From: Mesorhizobium loti
Lineage (GTDB): Bacteria; Pseudomonadota; Alphaproteobacteria; Rhizobiales; Rhizobiaceae
Assembly: GCF_001510895.1 (NCBI RefSeq)
Contig: NZ_LPWA01000122.1
Location: 1 to 61,658, forward strand
Direction of reading: 5' to 3'
DNA length: 61,658 bases
The translations under genes and the position numbers were made by a program. Positions within the stretch are counted from its first letter, which is position 1. Each line of letters starts with the position of its first letter. Under the pieces are notes generated by a model, which saw nothing but the letters and a program-made list of their open reading frames with translations, searched no databases and was not told the origin of the DNA. Shown here piece after piece: positions 9,438 through 17,360 of the stretch.

Positions 9438-9858
9438 TCATCGTCCCGCCGCCGGCATGAGGCTCCTGGTGCGCTTCGGCTCGGTCGGCATCGTCGCCAC
9501 CATCCTCTATGCCGCCCTGGCCGCATTCTTTGCCCGATCGGAATGGATCGGCCTCGCGCCAGTGGAAGCGTCGTTCGCGGCTTACGCAGCCGCCGCCCTG
9601 TTTTCCTATCTCGCGCACAAGTCCTTCACCTTCATGTCGGCCGGACCACATCGCTCCGAAGCGCCGCGTTTCCTCTTGCTGACGCTCACCGGTCTGGCCG
9701 TGGCCTACGCCGCTCCGTCACTGCTGACGGTGAACCTCGGCCTGCCGTTTGTCGTTCCTGTTCTCGTCACCTGCGTGGTTATCCCGGCACTCAATCTTCT
9801 CGTGCTCGACCGGTGGGTCTTTCCCGAACGCCGCCGGCAGGATGACGGGCCGGTCTGA
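9415..9858 (+). CDS. GtrA-family membrane protein
   Basis: About 147 residues with four predicted transmembrane helices (LLVRFGSVGIVATILYAAL; ASFAAYAAAALFSYLAHKSFTF; FLLLTLTGLAVAYAAPSL; FVVPVLVTCVVIPALNLLVL) and the terminal DRWVFPE motif of GtrA proteins. GtrA-type proteins are thought to flip or assist polyprenyl-linked sugars. It starts inside the 3' end of the methyltransferase gene (23-base overlap), so the three genes form one operon. An ATG at 9430 is an alternative start. Confidence 0.85.
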   Translation: MPVLAMRDHRPAAGMRLLVRFGSVGIVATILYAALAAFFARSEWIGLAPVEASFAAYAAAALFSYLAHKSFTFMSAGPHRSEAPRFLLLTLTGLAVAYAAPSLLTVNLGLPFVVPVLVTCVVIPALNLLVLDRWVFPERRRQDDGPV

Positions 9859-9878
9859 CAGCCTGGCGGCCAGGCGCG

Positions 9879-10502
9879 TCAAAGCGGATCCAGCCGGAAC
9901 GATATCAGTTTGATGGCGCGATTGTAGATGTTGCTCGCGGCCGGGCTTTGCGGGATGCCGTCGGGATAGTCGAACGTCATTTCCAGCCTCTCCTTGCCCA
10001 CCAGGACTGCCTGCGGAATTTCGAAAGACACCGTCGTCGGCGCGCGGCCCGACAGTGTCACCCGATACACCTCGATGCCGTTCGCCGAGATGACGATCCG
10101 TTGCGAGACCTGCGGCGGGCGAATGACGGCGTTCACTTCGAGCGTCGCCAGAAGCCCGTCGCGTAACGGGGGCATGGCGAGGCGTAGGCGCGAGGTCTCG
10201 CCCAGCGAATGGGTGCCGTCGGCAACCGGGCCTGACCAGCCACAGACCATCATGGGGATTGCCTCCCTGGCCCCGTTTGACCGGAACGACACGGTCCGGC
10301 CTGGCATGTAGCGCCCGATGGCATCGCGGTTGAGGCAGGTCGTCGTCCTGTCGATGTAATAGGCGCGGTAGTCGTCATTGACTTTGGGGTTGAGGGCAAG
10401 CGCGAGGATGGCGAACTCGGCCGCCGTGAGTGCGCCCGCTAGCGCATAGCCGCAAAGCATGGGCGCAGGCCTGGTCGATCTCGTCAGCTCAGACCAGCGC
10501 AA
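9879..10502 (-). CDS. Membrane-anchored hypothetical protein (DUF7024-like)
   Basis: A 207-residue protein with one N-terminal membrane helix (MLCGYALAGALTAAEFAILALAL) and a beta-rich domain ending ASNIYNRAIKLISFRLDPL. The segment SETSRLRLAMPPLRDGLLATLEVNAV and the closing FRLDP resemble a domain that often forms the C-terminal end of rhizobial membrane glycosyltransferases, which is why I suggest DUF7024; this is recalled and not tested. Its start overlaps the stop of the PIG-V-like gene by 14 bases, so the two are probably one transcription unit. Confidence 0.6.
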   Translation of the reverse strand: MRWSELTRSTRPAPMLCGYALAGALTAAEFAILALALNPKVNDDYRAYYIDRTTTCLNRDAIGRYMPGRTVSFRSNGAREAIPMMVCGWSGPVADGTHSLGETSRLRLAMPPLRDGLLATLEVNAVIRPPQVSQRIVISANGIEVYRVTLSGRAPTTVSFEIPQAVLVGKERLEMTFDYPDGIPQSPAASNIYNRAIKLISFRLDPL

Positions 10503-11607
10503 GATAGCCTCCCAGCCACATCACGGTCATGAAGTAGCAGGTAGCGAGGAAGATGATCAGGGCGGCCGCGAATGTCGGCCTCGAGGCCGACAGCAGCACG
10601 GCCGCCAACATCGTCAGCGGCGCGAGGCCGACGACATAGCGGACCATCGAAGCCAGATTCGAGGTCAATGGCAGAGTGATGGCGATCGCGCAGAACAGGG
10701 CCGCGCCATATTGCCTGCGAACCGCCAGCACAACCGACAGCCCCAGTCCCGCGATTGCCGTCAGCGCGCTCCACTGCGGCGCCGTCGGCAGCCAGCCGCT
10801 CGTGGGGTGGTAGGACAGCCCGTCCCACAGGAACAGCAGCGGATTGCCGGCCACGCGCCCGAAGGCGCGCTGGACATGGACGAATGCAAAGCCGTCTCCA
10901 ACCAAGACATGGAGGTAGAGGACGTAGGCGAACAGGCCGGCAGGCGAGATGAGTATGGCGACGAGGAGATCCGGTCGGCCGATTAGCCAGCGCGGGAAGG
11001 CACTCACCGATCCGCCCTTGGCGCGATGATCCTCGAACATGCGAATGACGGTCGCGAAAACGGCAAGCACGCCGACGGGCCTCGTTGCCGAGAGAAGCGC
11101 GCAGGACACGCCCGCGGCGAGATAGTTCGAGCGTTTGAGCGCCAGGAAAAGGCATGATGTCAGGAGCACGAAGAGGGGCTCGGTGAGGAAAGTGGCGAAG
11201 TAGAAGGAGAACGGACCGCTCATCAGGAACGCGCAATAGAGTACATAGGCCCGCATGTTCTTCTCCAGCAACGGCCATGCCACCAGGCACGAGGCGTAGC
11301 CGCATGCCAGCGACGCCACGGTCGCGATCAGGAGGGTGGAGAAGGGGGAGACGGAGCGGATCCCCGCCACCAGCATCGGATAGAGCGGAAAGAAACCCCA
11401 GCGTCCGACATTGCTGTGGCCCGGAATGGGAAAGCGCTCATAGCCCTGCTCGGAAATACCCACGTACCACGAACAGTCCCATTTGCAGAACGCGCGGAAA
11501 TAGGCCGCAAGACTCGGGTCCGCCGACACCGAGGCAAACGCGGCATAGCGAACGGCAAGGCCGCTCAAAAGGAACAGCAGCGGCACCGCCGCCACCGTGA
11601 TGACCAT
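10489..11607 (-). CDS. PIG-V-like (GT76) multi-pass mannosyltransferase
   Basis: A polytopic protein of about 372 residues and roughly nine to ten hydrophobic helices. WDCSWYVGISEQGY near residue 45, followed by WGFFPLYPMLVAG, is the signature of the eukaryotic GPI mannosyltransferase PIG-V family and its bacterial relatives, which use polyprenyl-phosphate sugars on the periplasmic face. ATG 11607 (MVITVAAVPLL) begins at the first membrane helix; the frame stays open to an ATG at 11829 and on beyond, but the distal part is antisense to the LacI-type gene and is not coding. The polyprenyl-phosphate donor could come from the GtrB-like enzyme encoded 2 kb away. Confidence 0.75.
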   Translation of the reverse strand: MVITVAAVPLLFLLSGLAVRYAAFASVSADPSLAAYFRAFCKWDCSWYVGISEQGYERFPIPGHSNVGRWGFFPLYPMLVAGIRSVSPFSTLLIATVASLACGYASCLVAWPLLEKNMRAYVLYCAFLMSGPFSFYFATFLTEPLFVLLTSCLFLALKRSNYLAAGVSCALLSATRPVGVLAVFATVIRMFEDHRAKGGSVSAFPRWLIGRPDLLVAILISPAGLFAYVLYLHVLVGDGFAFVHVQRAFGRVAGNPLLFLWDGLSYHPTSGWLPTAPQWSALTAIAGLGLSVVLAVRRQYGAALFCAIAITLPLTSNLASMVRYVVGLAPLTMLAAVLLSASRPTFAAALIIFLATCYFMTVMWLGGYLALV

Positions 11608-11880
11608 GAGGCGAATGCCGCTATTGGCACGCGCCGCATTTTCAAGCGCCAAATCCGCCTCCACCCGTCCGGGACGGCATCGCCACCCGCGCCGCGCCGA
11701 GCCGGCGGTCCTGGCAAGTTGAACCTCCCCGTCCGGTGCGGCATCCGGTAAAGCTGTGGCGGGAATTTTAGTTCCGTTGCATGTGTCCAGTTTCGACGAT
11801 TCGACCTCGGAGTCCGCCTTCTCCGGCATGGTGAGAACGGCTAGGCTTCCGCATCGCCGACACACCCGGGAGATCCGCCC

Positions 11881-12885
11881 ATTCCAAAGCCAACCTTCCT
11901 CGAAATTGCCCACCGCGCCGGCGTCGGCACGGCAACCGTTGAGCGCGTGCTGAACGGCAGGGGCGGGGTGCGGCCGCAGACCGTCGAGAAGGTGGTGGCG
12001 GCGGCGCGTTCGCTCGACTATCCGCGCCGGCTGCCGGAGGCGCATCGCGGCGTCATCCGCATCGAGGTGATCCTGGTCAGGCCGGACTCGACCTTCTTCG
12101 CCAGGCTGTCCCGCGCCTTCGAGCGCATCGCCGCGACGCTCGACCGCAGCATCGCCGTCCACCGCACTTTTCTGGATGAGGCCAACCCGGCGGCGATCGC
12201 CAAACGCATCCTCGAACCGGACCTCAGGCGCGCTGCGCTGATCCTCGCGGTGCCCGACCATCCGCTGGTGAGCGCGGCGCTCCGAAAGCTCGAAGTGGAA
12301 AACATTCCGACGGTGCAAATCGTCACCCAGATCTCCGGCACCAAAAGCACCTATATCGGCATCGACAATTACGCCGCCGGCCGTATGGCCGGGTTGCTGA
12401 TGGCGCGCATGCAAAGGCGGCCGGGCAAGGTGGTCGCGATCTGCCACAGCCAGATCTACGGCGTCCATCGCGACCGGGTGCGCGGCTTCTTCGACTATTT
12501 GATCGAGCAGGGCGGCGATTTCGAGCCGGTCGCGACCCTCTTTGGCCATGATGACGGTGACCGCAACGCCGAGCAATTGCACGAGGCGCTGAAGCGCTGG
12601 CCGGATCTTGCTGGGCTCTACAATGCCGGCGGCGCTAATACGGCGCTGAACGAGGTGCTGCGCAAGCACGGCAGAGGCCGCGACATCTTCTTCGTCGGCC
12701 ATGAGCTCACGGAGCGCAGCACGCGGGGTCTTCGCGAGGGCACGATGGACGTCGTGCTCGACCAGGCGCCGGAGGCACAGGCGCGCCGCGCCATCGACCT
12801 GATGCTGGCAGCGCTCAACCTGCATGACCTGCCGGTCGACAACCCGCCGATCCGCTTCATCACCTTCACTGCCGAGAACCTTTGA
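11881..12885 (+). CDS. LacI-family transcriptional regulator with an ATT (non-standard) start
   Basis: The DNA-binding domain is complete only if translation starts at ATT 11881: PKPTFLEIAHRAGVGTATVERVLNGRGGVRPQTVEKV is the LacI helix-turn-helix and hinge. GGGAG at 868-872 lies 8 bases before the ATT, and no ATG, GTG or TTG occurs in that frame before GTG 11947, which would remove the HTH. The rest is a periplasmic-binding-protein-like effector domain (TYIGIDNYAAGRMAGLLM; IFFVGHEL). It precedes the PanB-like/hydroxylase/MocB-like genes and is their likely regulator. Either a rare ATT start is used or ATG was mutated or misread. Confidence 0.8.
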   Translation: MPKPTFLEIAHRAGVGTATVERVLNGRGGVRPQTVEKVVAAARSLDYPRRLPEAHRGVIRIEVILVRPDSTFFARLSRAFERIAATLDRSIAVHRTFLDEANPAAIAKRILEPDLRRAALILAVPDHPLVSAALRKLEVENIPTVQIVTQISGTKSTYIGIDNYAAGRMAGLLMARMQRRPGKVVAICHSQIYGVHRDRVRGFFDYLIEQGGDFEPVATLFGHDDGDRNAEQLHEALKRWPDLAGLYNAGGANTALNEVLRKHGRGRDIFFVGHELTERSTRGLREGTMDVVLDQAPEAQARRAIDLMLAALNLHDLPVDNPPIRFITFTAENL

Positions 12886-12963
12886 TCTGATTTGATCAAG
12901 GTAGCGCAAGCCTTCACCGCCGGCGCGGTGCTAACTCGCCTGTGAACGGGAGACGATCGGACT

Positions 12964-13111
12964 CTCCCCCTCATCCGGCCGCTGCGCGGCCACCTTCTCC
13001 CCGTGGGAGAAGAGGGCCGGCACCGACGCCGGCGGCTCCTCTCCCCCTGGGGAGAGGTCGGGATTGCCTCAATTGCCCTTCGCAATTCGGTTGGCGATCC
13101 GGGTGAGGGGA
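12964..13111. repeat. Rhizobial intergenic mosaic-type element
   Basis: A second kind of repeat, about 150 bp. It has near-perfect terminal inverted repeats (CCCCTCATCCGG at the left, CCGGGTGAGGGG at the right), an inner GGCCGCtgcGCGGCC stem and two CTCCCC/GGGGAG stems. It resembles the RIME-like elements reported in rhizobia; that identification is from memory. Confidence 0.55.
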
Positions 13112-13148
13112 TTTTCTCCATCGTCCGCCCGCGAACGGGAGGATACCC

Positions 13149-13940
13149 ATGGCGAGACGGCTGACGGTTTACGACCTGCGGAGCGCCAAGGGCAGCCGCA
13201 AGTGGCTGCAGCTGCATGTCGACACGCCGGCCGAGGCTGCCGCCGCGGTCGCCTGCGACATCGTCATCCTGTCCTGCGAGCCCGACCATAATCTCGAAGC
13301 CATCCGCCAGGCCGCACCCCGCGCGTTCCTCTCCGTCGGCATGCCGCATGGCGCGGTCGCGTCGCCCGATGAGGCGGTGCGGCTCGGCTTCGCCATGATG
13401 AAGCGCGGCGCCGATGCGGTTTATTCGTCGCATTCGCCGCGCTTCATCGAGGCCATGGCGGCCGAAGGCATCCCGGTCACCGGCCATGTCGGCCTGGTGC
13501 CGAACCGCGCTACCTGGACGAATTTCCGCGCCGTCGGCCGCACGGCGGAAGAAGCTTTCAAGGTGCTTCGCGCGGCGAAGGACCTGGAGAACGCGGGCGC
13601 CGCCTGCATCGAAGTCGAGGTGGTGCCGGTAAGGCTCGCCTTACATATAACCCGCTCGACCCCGCTGATCACCATGGGCATGGGCTGCGGCACGGCCTGC
13701 GACACGCAATACCTGTTCTCCTGCGACGTGCTCGGCACCCACACCGGCCACTATCCGCGCCACGCCAAGCGCTATGCCGACTTCGTCACGCTGGAGGCCG
13801 AGCTGCAGGAAAAGCGCATCGCCGCCGTCCGCGCCTTCGGCCGCGATGTCGCCGGCGGCGCCTATCCCGAAGCCAGGCATCAGGTCGACATGGACGATGC
13901 CGCCTACGACCGCTTTCTCACCCTCGCTCAGTCCCTGTGA
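13149..13940 (+). CDS. PanB-like (ketopantoate hydroxymethyltransferase family) protein
   Basis: A 263-residue TIM-barrel protein colinear with PanB: RLTVYDLRSAKGSRKW at the start, SVGMPHGAVASPDEAVR, VTGHVGLVPNRATWTNFRAVGRTAEEA (compare GHIGLTPQ...GYRVQGRT) and FVTLEAE near the end. However, the PanB VGDS metal/substrate loop reads ILSCEPDHN here, so biosynthetic PanB activity is doubtful. Its place between a LacI-type regulator and a hydroxylase/MocB-like set points to a catabolic aldolase-like role. It is a C1- or short-chain aldol chemistry candidate, with substrate unknown. Confidence 0.7.
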   Translation: MARRLTVYDLRSAKGSRKWLQLHVDTPAEAAAAVACDIVILSCEPDHNLEAIRQAAPRAFLSVGMPHGAVASPDEAVRLGFAMMKRGADAVYSSHSPRFIEAMAAEGIPVTGHVGLVPNRATWTNFRAVGRTAEEAFKVLRAAKDLENAGAACIEVEVVPVRLALHITRSTPLITMGMGCGTACDTQYLFSCDVLGTHTGHYPRHAKRYADFVTLEAELQEKRIAAVRAFGRDVAGGAYPEARHQVDMDDAAYDRFLTLAQSL

Positions 13941-13947
13941 GGCCGCC

Positions 13948-14151
13948 ATGGACGATTTGAAATTCGGCACACGCAACAAAAGGGGCGACTGGGCCCCGAA
14001 CGAACCGGCCGGCACCGCGCCGCTCTTTTCCTTTCCGCCGCGCCCGCTGGCGCTGCTGAAATGGCTGCCGCATTATTTCCTGCCCTACAATCTCCTCTTC
14101 GCCGTGACTGCGGTTCTCTGGTGGCGCTACGTGCTGCCGGACGCGAGGTGA
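13948..14151 (+). CDS. N-terminal part of the sterol desaturase/fatty acid hydroxylase (split gene)
   Basis: A 67-residue frame (MDDLKFGTRNKRGDWAPNE...LFAVTAVLWWRYVLPDAR) that reads like the usual N terminus of longer (about 350-residue) sterol-desaturase-family proteins: a PLFSFPPRPLALLKWL amphipathic segment and one membrane helix. Its stop overlaps the next start as TGATG. If one base is restored near 14145, the frame continues through EVMKTLSVGWI into the next gene. It could also be a separate coupled small subunit, but a frameshift is likelier. Confidence 0.6.
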   Translation: MDDLKFGTRNKRGDWAPNEPAGTAPLFSFPPRPLALLKWLPHYFLPYNLLFAVTAVLWWRYVLPDAR

Positions 14152-14957
14152 TGAAGACGCTCTCCGTTGGCTGGATCCTGCGCCTCTTCATCGTCAACTG
14201 CGCGGCGCTGCTGGTCTTTTTCGGCGCTTTCGAGCTTCGACTCTACATTTTGAAAGCCCAGGGCAACCGCTTCAAATACAACGGCAAATGGCCCTCGGAG
14301 CAGAAGAGCAAGGCGTTCTTTTTCGAGAACCAGAACCTCGACAACATACTGCGCACCTTCGGCACCGGCATGCCGATCTGGACGGCGATCGAGGTGGCCA
14401 TCCTATACGCTTACGCCAATGGCTATGTGCCGTGGCTGACCGTCGCCGAGCATCCCGTCTACCTGTTTTGCCTCGCGTTTGTGGTGCCGATCATCCACGA
14501 GACGCATTTCTTCCTGCTACATCGGTCGATCCACTGGGGGCCGCTCTACAAATGGGTGCATTCGGTGCACCACAATTCGGTCAACCCGTCGCCCTGGTCG
14601 TCGCTGTCGATGCATCCGGTCGAGCAGTTCGGCTATCTCGGCGTCGCCTTCTGGCACCTCATCATCCCGTCGAACCCGCTGCTCGCGCTCTACCAGCTTC
14701 ATTATGCCGGCTTCGGTGCCATTCCCGGCCATGTCGGCTTCGACAAGGTCGAACTGACCGAGGACCGAACCGTCGATAGCCACGCCTACATCCACTACCT
14801 GCACCACAAATATTTCGAGGTGAACTACGGCGACGGCCTGATCCCGTTCGATCGCTGGTTCGGCACCTTCCACGACGGCAGCAAGGAAGGCGAGGCCCGC
14901 ATGCAGGCCCGCTACGAGAAGAAGAAGGCGCGCGCCAACGCCGCTGCCGCGAAATGA
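14151..14957 (+). CDS. Sterol desaturase/fatty acid hydroxylase superfamily, di-iron membrane hydroxylase
   Basis: An integral membrane oxygenase with the eight-histidine di-iron signature: HETHFFLLHRSIH, then WVHSVHHNS, then HAYIHYLHHKYFEVNYG. Hydrophobic helices lie between (ILRLFIVNCAALLVFFGAF, VYLFCLAFVVPIIH, FGYLGVAFWHLIIP), and the C-terminal tail is charged and cytoplasmic. Electrons could be supplied by the Rieske ferredoxin encoded at 16073. In function it parallels MocD of the rhizopine locus, although that is an AlkB-type desaturase. The N-terminal part is probably encoded by the preceding frame. Confidence 0.85.
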   Translation: MKTLSVGWILRLFIVNCAALLVFFGAFELRLYILKAQGNRFKYNGKWPSEQKSKAFFFENQNLDNILRTFGTGMPIWTAIEVAILYAYANGYVPWLTVAEHPVYLFCLAFVVPIIHETHFFLLHRSIHWGPLYKWVHSVHHNSVNPSPWSSLSMHPVEQFGYLGVAFWHLIIPSNPLLALYQLHYAGFGAIPGHVGFDKVELTEDRTVDSHAYIHYLHHKYFEVNYGDGLIPFDRWFGTFHDGSKEGEARMQARYEKKKARANAAAAK

Positions 14958-15067
14958 CGTCCGAACAGACAGCCACGTGGCGGCGTGAGCCGCTCACCTA
15001 TCCCGCAAGGGCCGGTGAACAAGACAGGAGTGAGCCGGCACTCCATACCAGAGGGAGGAACCACCCC

Positions 15068-16009
15068 GTGAAGAAACTTCTCATCTCGACGGCTTTGGCC
15101 GCTCTGATGTCGACCAACGCTTTCGCCGCAAAGCTCGGCGTCTCGATCGTCAACTTCGACAATAATTTTCAGACGCTTTTGATGCACGGCATGCAGGACC
15201 GCGCCAAGGAGAAGGGCGCCGACATCCAGGTCGAGGATGCCCAGAACGACGTCGCCAAGCAGCTCGACCAGGTGAAGAACTTCATCGCCTCAGGCGTCGA
15301 CGCCATCATCGTCACGCTGGTCGACACCAATGCCTCCAAGACCATAAGCGAGGAAGCCGCCAAGGCCGGCATTCCGCTGGTCTTCGTCAATCTCGAGCCG
15401 GTCGACATGCCCAAGCTGCCGGAAAAGCAAGTCTATGTCGGCTCGAACGAGGTCGAATCCGGCACGCTGGAAGCCTTCGAGGTCTGCAAGATGCTGCGCG
15501 CCAAGGGCAAGTCGGCCGGCGCGACCGCCTATATCGTCATGGGCAGCCTGGTGCACCAGGCAGCGCTCCAGCGCACCAAGGATGTCGAGCAGATTTTTGG
15601 CACCGACATGTGCAACTTCATCAAGGTCACCGACAAGCAGTCCTCGGAATGGTCGCGCGACAATGCGCAGAACCTGATGACCAACTGGCTGACCGCTGGC
15701 CCGGCGCCGGATGCCGTCATCGCCAACAACGACGAGTCGGCCATCGGCGCGATCCTGGCGCTCAAGGCGAACGGCGTCGACATGAAGAACGTCGTGGTCG
15801 GCGGCATCGACGCCACGCAGGACGGCCTGCAGTCGATGAAGGCCGGCGAGCTTTCCGTCACTGTCTTCCAGAACGCCAAGGGGCAAGGCGGCGGCGGCGT
15901 CGACGCCGCGCTCGCGCTCGCCAAGGGCGAGAAGGTCGACCGCGTCGTCTACGTGCCTTTCGAGCTGGTGACGCCGGCGAACGCGGCCGAATACCTGGGC
16001 AAGAATTAG
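15068..16009 (+). CDS. MocB-like periplasmic sugar/inositol-type binding protein
   Basis: A ribose/inositol-class solute-binding protein of 313 residues with a signal peptide (VKKLLISTALAALMSTNAFA, cleavage near AFA-AK). Family blocks are clear: VEDAQNDVAKQLDQVKNFIASGVDAIIV, VYVGSNEVESGTLEAFEVC, VIANNDESAIGAILAL and VVVGGIDATQDGLQSMKAG, ending FELVTPANAAEYLGKN, much like rhizopine-binding MocB as I recall it. Start GTG 15068 has GGAGGAA 7 bases ahead. No ABC ATPase or permease gene follows, so it either borrows a transporter or acts as a sensor. Confidence 0.85.
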   Translation: MKKLLISTALAALMSTNAFAAKLGVSIVNFDNNFQTLLMHGMQDRAKEKGADIQVEDAQNDVAKQLDQVKNFIASGVDAIIVTLVDTNASKTISEEAAKAGIPLVFVNLEPVDMPKLPEKQVYVGSNEVESGTLEAFEVCKMLRAKGKSAGATAYIVMGSLVHQAALQRTKDVEQIFGTDMCNFIKVTDKQSSEWSRDNAQNLMTNWLTAGPAPDAVIANNDESAIGAILALKANGVDMKNVVVGGIDATQDGLQSMKAGELSVTVFQNAKGQGGGGVDAALALAKGEKVDRVVYVPFELVTPANAAEYLGKN

Positions 16010-16072
16010 GGCCGCGTTTCTGCCGGGGCGGCAAAGGCCACTCCGGCAGCACTTGAATCAAGGAATTGCAAG

Positions 16073-16387
16073 ATGACCGGCTGGATCAGGGCCTGCGGCC
16101 TCGACGACATCGAACAGGAGGGTGCCCGCCGCTTCGACAATGACTGCAAGACATACGCCGTCTTCCGCTCAGCCATCGACGAGGTGTTCTGCACCGACGG
16201 GCTCTGCACCCATGAGGCCGTCCACATCGCCGACGGGCTGGTCATGGACTACGAGGTCGAGTGCCCGAAACATGCCGGCGCCTTCGATTATCGCACTGGA
16301 GCGGCCAAGCGCCTGCCGCCGTGTATCAATCTGAAGACCTATCCGGCGAAGGTGGAGGCGGGGGAGATGATGGTGGCGCTGCGGTAG
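16073..16387 (+). CDS. MocE-like Rieske [2Fe-2S] ferredoxin
   Basis: A 104-residue soluble Rieske-type ferredoxin. The cluster ligands are CTH (FCTDGLCTHEAVHI) and CPKH (VECPKHAGAFDYRTG), in the CxH...CxxH arrangement. It ends without an oxygenase domain, so it is an electron carrier, like MocE of the rhizopine catabolic genes and the small ferredoxins of ring-hydroxylating systems. It is the last gene of the cluster, 63 bases after the binding protein, and is the natural electron donor for the di-iron hydroxylase. No ferredoxin reductase is seen nearby. Confidence 0.88.
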   Translation: MTGWIRACGLDDIEQEGARRFDNDCKTYAVFRSAIDEVFCTDGLCTHEAVHIADGLVMDYEVECPKHAGAFDYRTGAAKRLPPCINLKTYPAKVEAGEMMVALR

Positions 16388-16441
16388 GGCGCGGCGCCTC
16401 CTTCTCCCCTTGCATCGGCGATTGGCGAAAGCGGCCGCGAC

Positions 16442-17004
16442 GGCCAATCTCCCCCCAAGTGGGGGAGATGTCCGGCAGGACAGAGGGGGGCGCTGTCCCG
16501 CCGACATAGCACACACTCGCGCTCCGCAACCTATCAGGACGACCCTGCCAATCCCGCCGCGATAACAATATGTTGGCAGACGTTCTCGATGTCGCGGATC
16601 ACCTCGTCATTCCAAAAGCGCAAGATCGCCCAACCATCCCGTTCTAGGCGCTTCGTCCTGACCATGTCAGCCTCCGCAAGACCTGCCTCGCCGTGCTGAA
16701 AACCGTCTACCTCAACGAAGCCTCTTCTCCGTACACGCAAAATCGACAATGTAACCCGCAATGGAAACTGCCTGCGGAAACCGAGACCCATCAGCCGATG
16801 CGCTCTGAGCTCATTCCAGAGCTTCAGTTCGGCACCGGTCATGACCCGGCGCATCGATCTGGCGTTGGCGCGGTGTCTTGGTGGCGGAGGTGTATGCGGC
16901 ATGCTTGAGCTGCTGGCCTGAGGTTGTATCGCCGACGTTTCTACTCTACGGCGCCCCCCTCTGTCCTGCCGGACATCTCCCCCACTTGGGGGGAGATTGG
17001 CAGC
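16442..17004. mobile_element. Candidate mobile unit: DUF559 gene bracketed by inverted palindromic repeats (copy 2)
   Basis: Same layout as copy 1: a forward unit (16442-16506) next to the gene end, a reverse unit (16949-17004) ahead of the gene start, and a DUF559 frame between them. The GAGATGTCCGGCAGGACAGA core is the same as in copy 1, but the outer stem loop differs (CAAGT/ACTTG instead of TTGTG/CACAA). It lies between the moc-like cluster and a small hypothetical gene. Confidence 0.45.
16534..16902 (-). pseudogene. Damaged DUF559 gene copy
   Basis: Homologous along its length to the intact copy at 6209-6580 (MPHTPPPPRHRANARSM start, LWNELRAHRLMGLGFRRQFP, VEVDGFQHGEAG, RFWNDEVIRDIENVCQHIVI end). 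Between FRRQFP and VEVDG the nucleotide alignment shows a one-base deletion followed about 45 bases later by a two-base deletion. The frame is regained, but YIVDFAC with its catalytic Asp is replaced by unrelated residues. The product, if made, should be inactive. Confidence 0.75.
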
Positions 17005-17046
17005 TTCGGCGATTTCGCCAATCACCAAAGGGAGAACAGAACGGCG

Positions 17047-17346
17047 CTAAATCCCCTCGCCATCCACCAGCGGCACGTCATCGCCCTCCCACGGCGCTGG
17101 CATCGACGCGCGCCCGGCCGTGGGCAGCGGCATCCAGCATCTGAGCTCCGGCTCGGCATATTCGACCACGCGGCCAGGCGAGGAGTCCGATGCCCGCCAG
17201 CCTTCCTCGCCGAACTGGTCGGCGCGCGACCAGTAGGCCATGTCGACCTCGGCCGGTCCCTGCTCGGACGAGCGCACCGTGACCAGGATGCGGCTGCCGT
17301 CCCTCGGCGCGCTCGCCATGTTGCGCCAGTGGTCGGTCTCGTCCAT
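17047..17346 (-). CDS. Small hypothetical protein with WRNMASAPRDG/RCWMPLP motifs
   Basis: 99 residues. The opening DHWRNMASAPRDGSRILVTVR and the later ELRCWMPLPTAG are a recurring pattern in small rhizobial proteins, with a superficial likeness to DUF551 (W.PM...P..G..VL....W.PLP). No signal peptide or membrane helix. An upstream GAGGAATTC gives a good RBS. The function is unknown. Confidence 0.65.
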   Translation of the reverse strand: MDETDHWRNMASAPRDGSRILVTVRSSEQGPAEVDMAYWSRADQFGEEGWRASDSSPGRVVEYAEPELRCWMPLPTAGRASMPAPWEGDDVPLVDGEGI

Positions 17347-17360
17347 GTGAATTCCTCCTC

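Noticed and set aside
10489..12909. An 806-codon open frame on the minus strand
   Set aside because: Its first half is antisense to the LacI-type regulator and has no protein-like composition; only the membrane part from 11607 is a gene.
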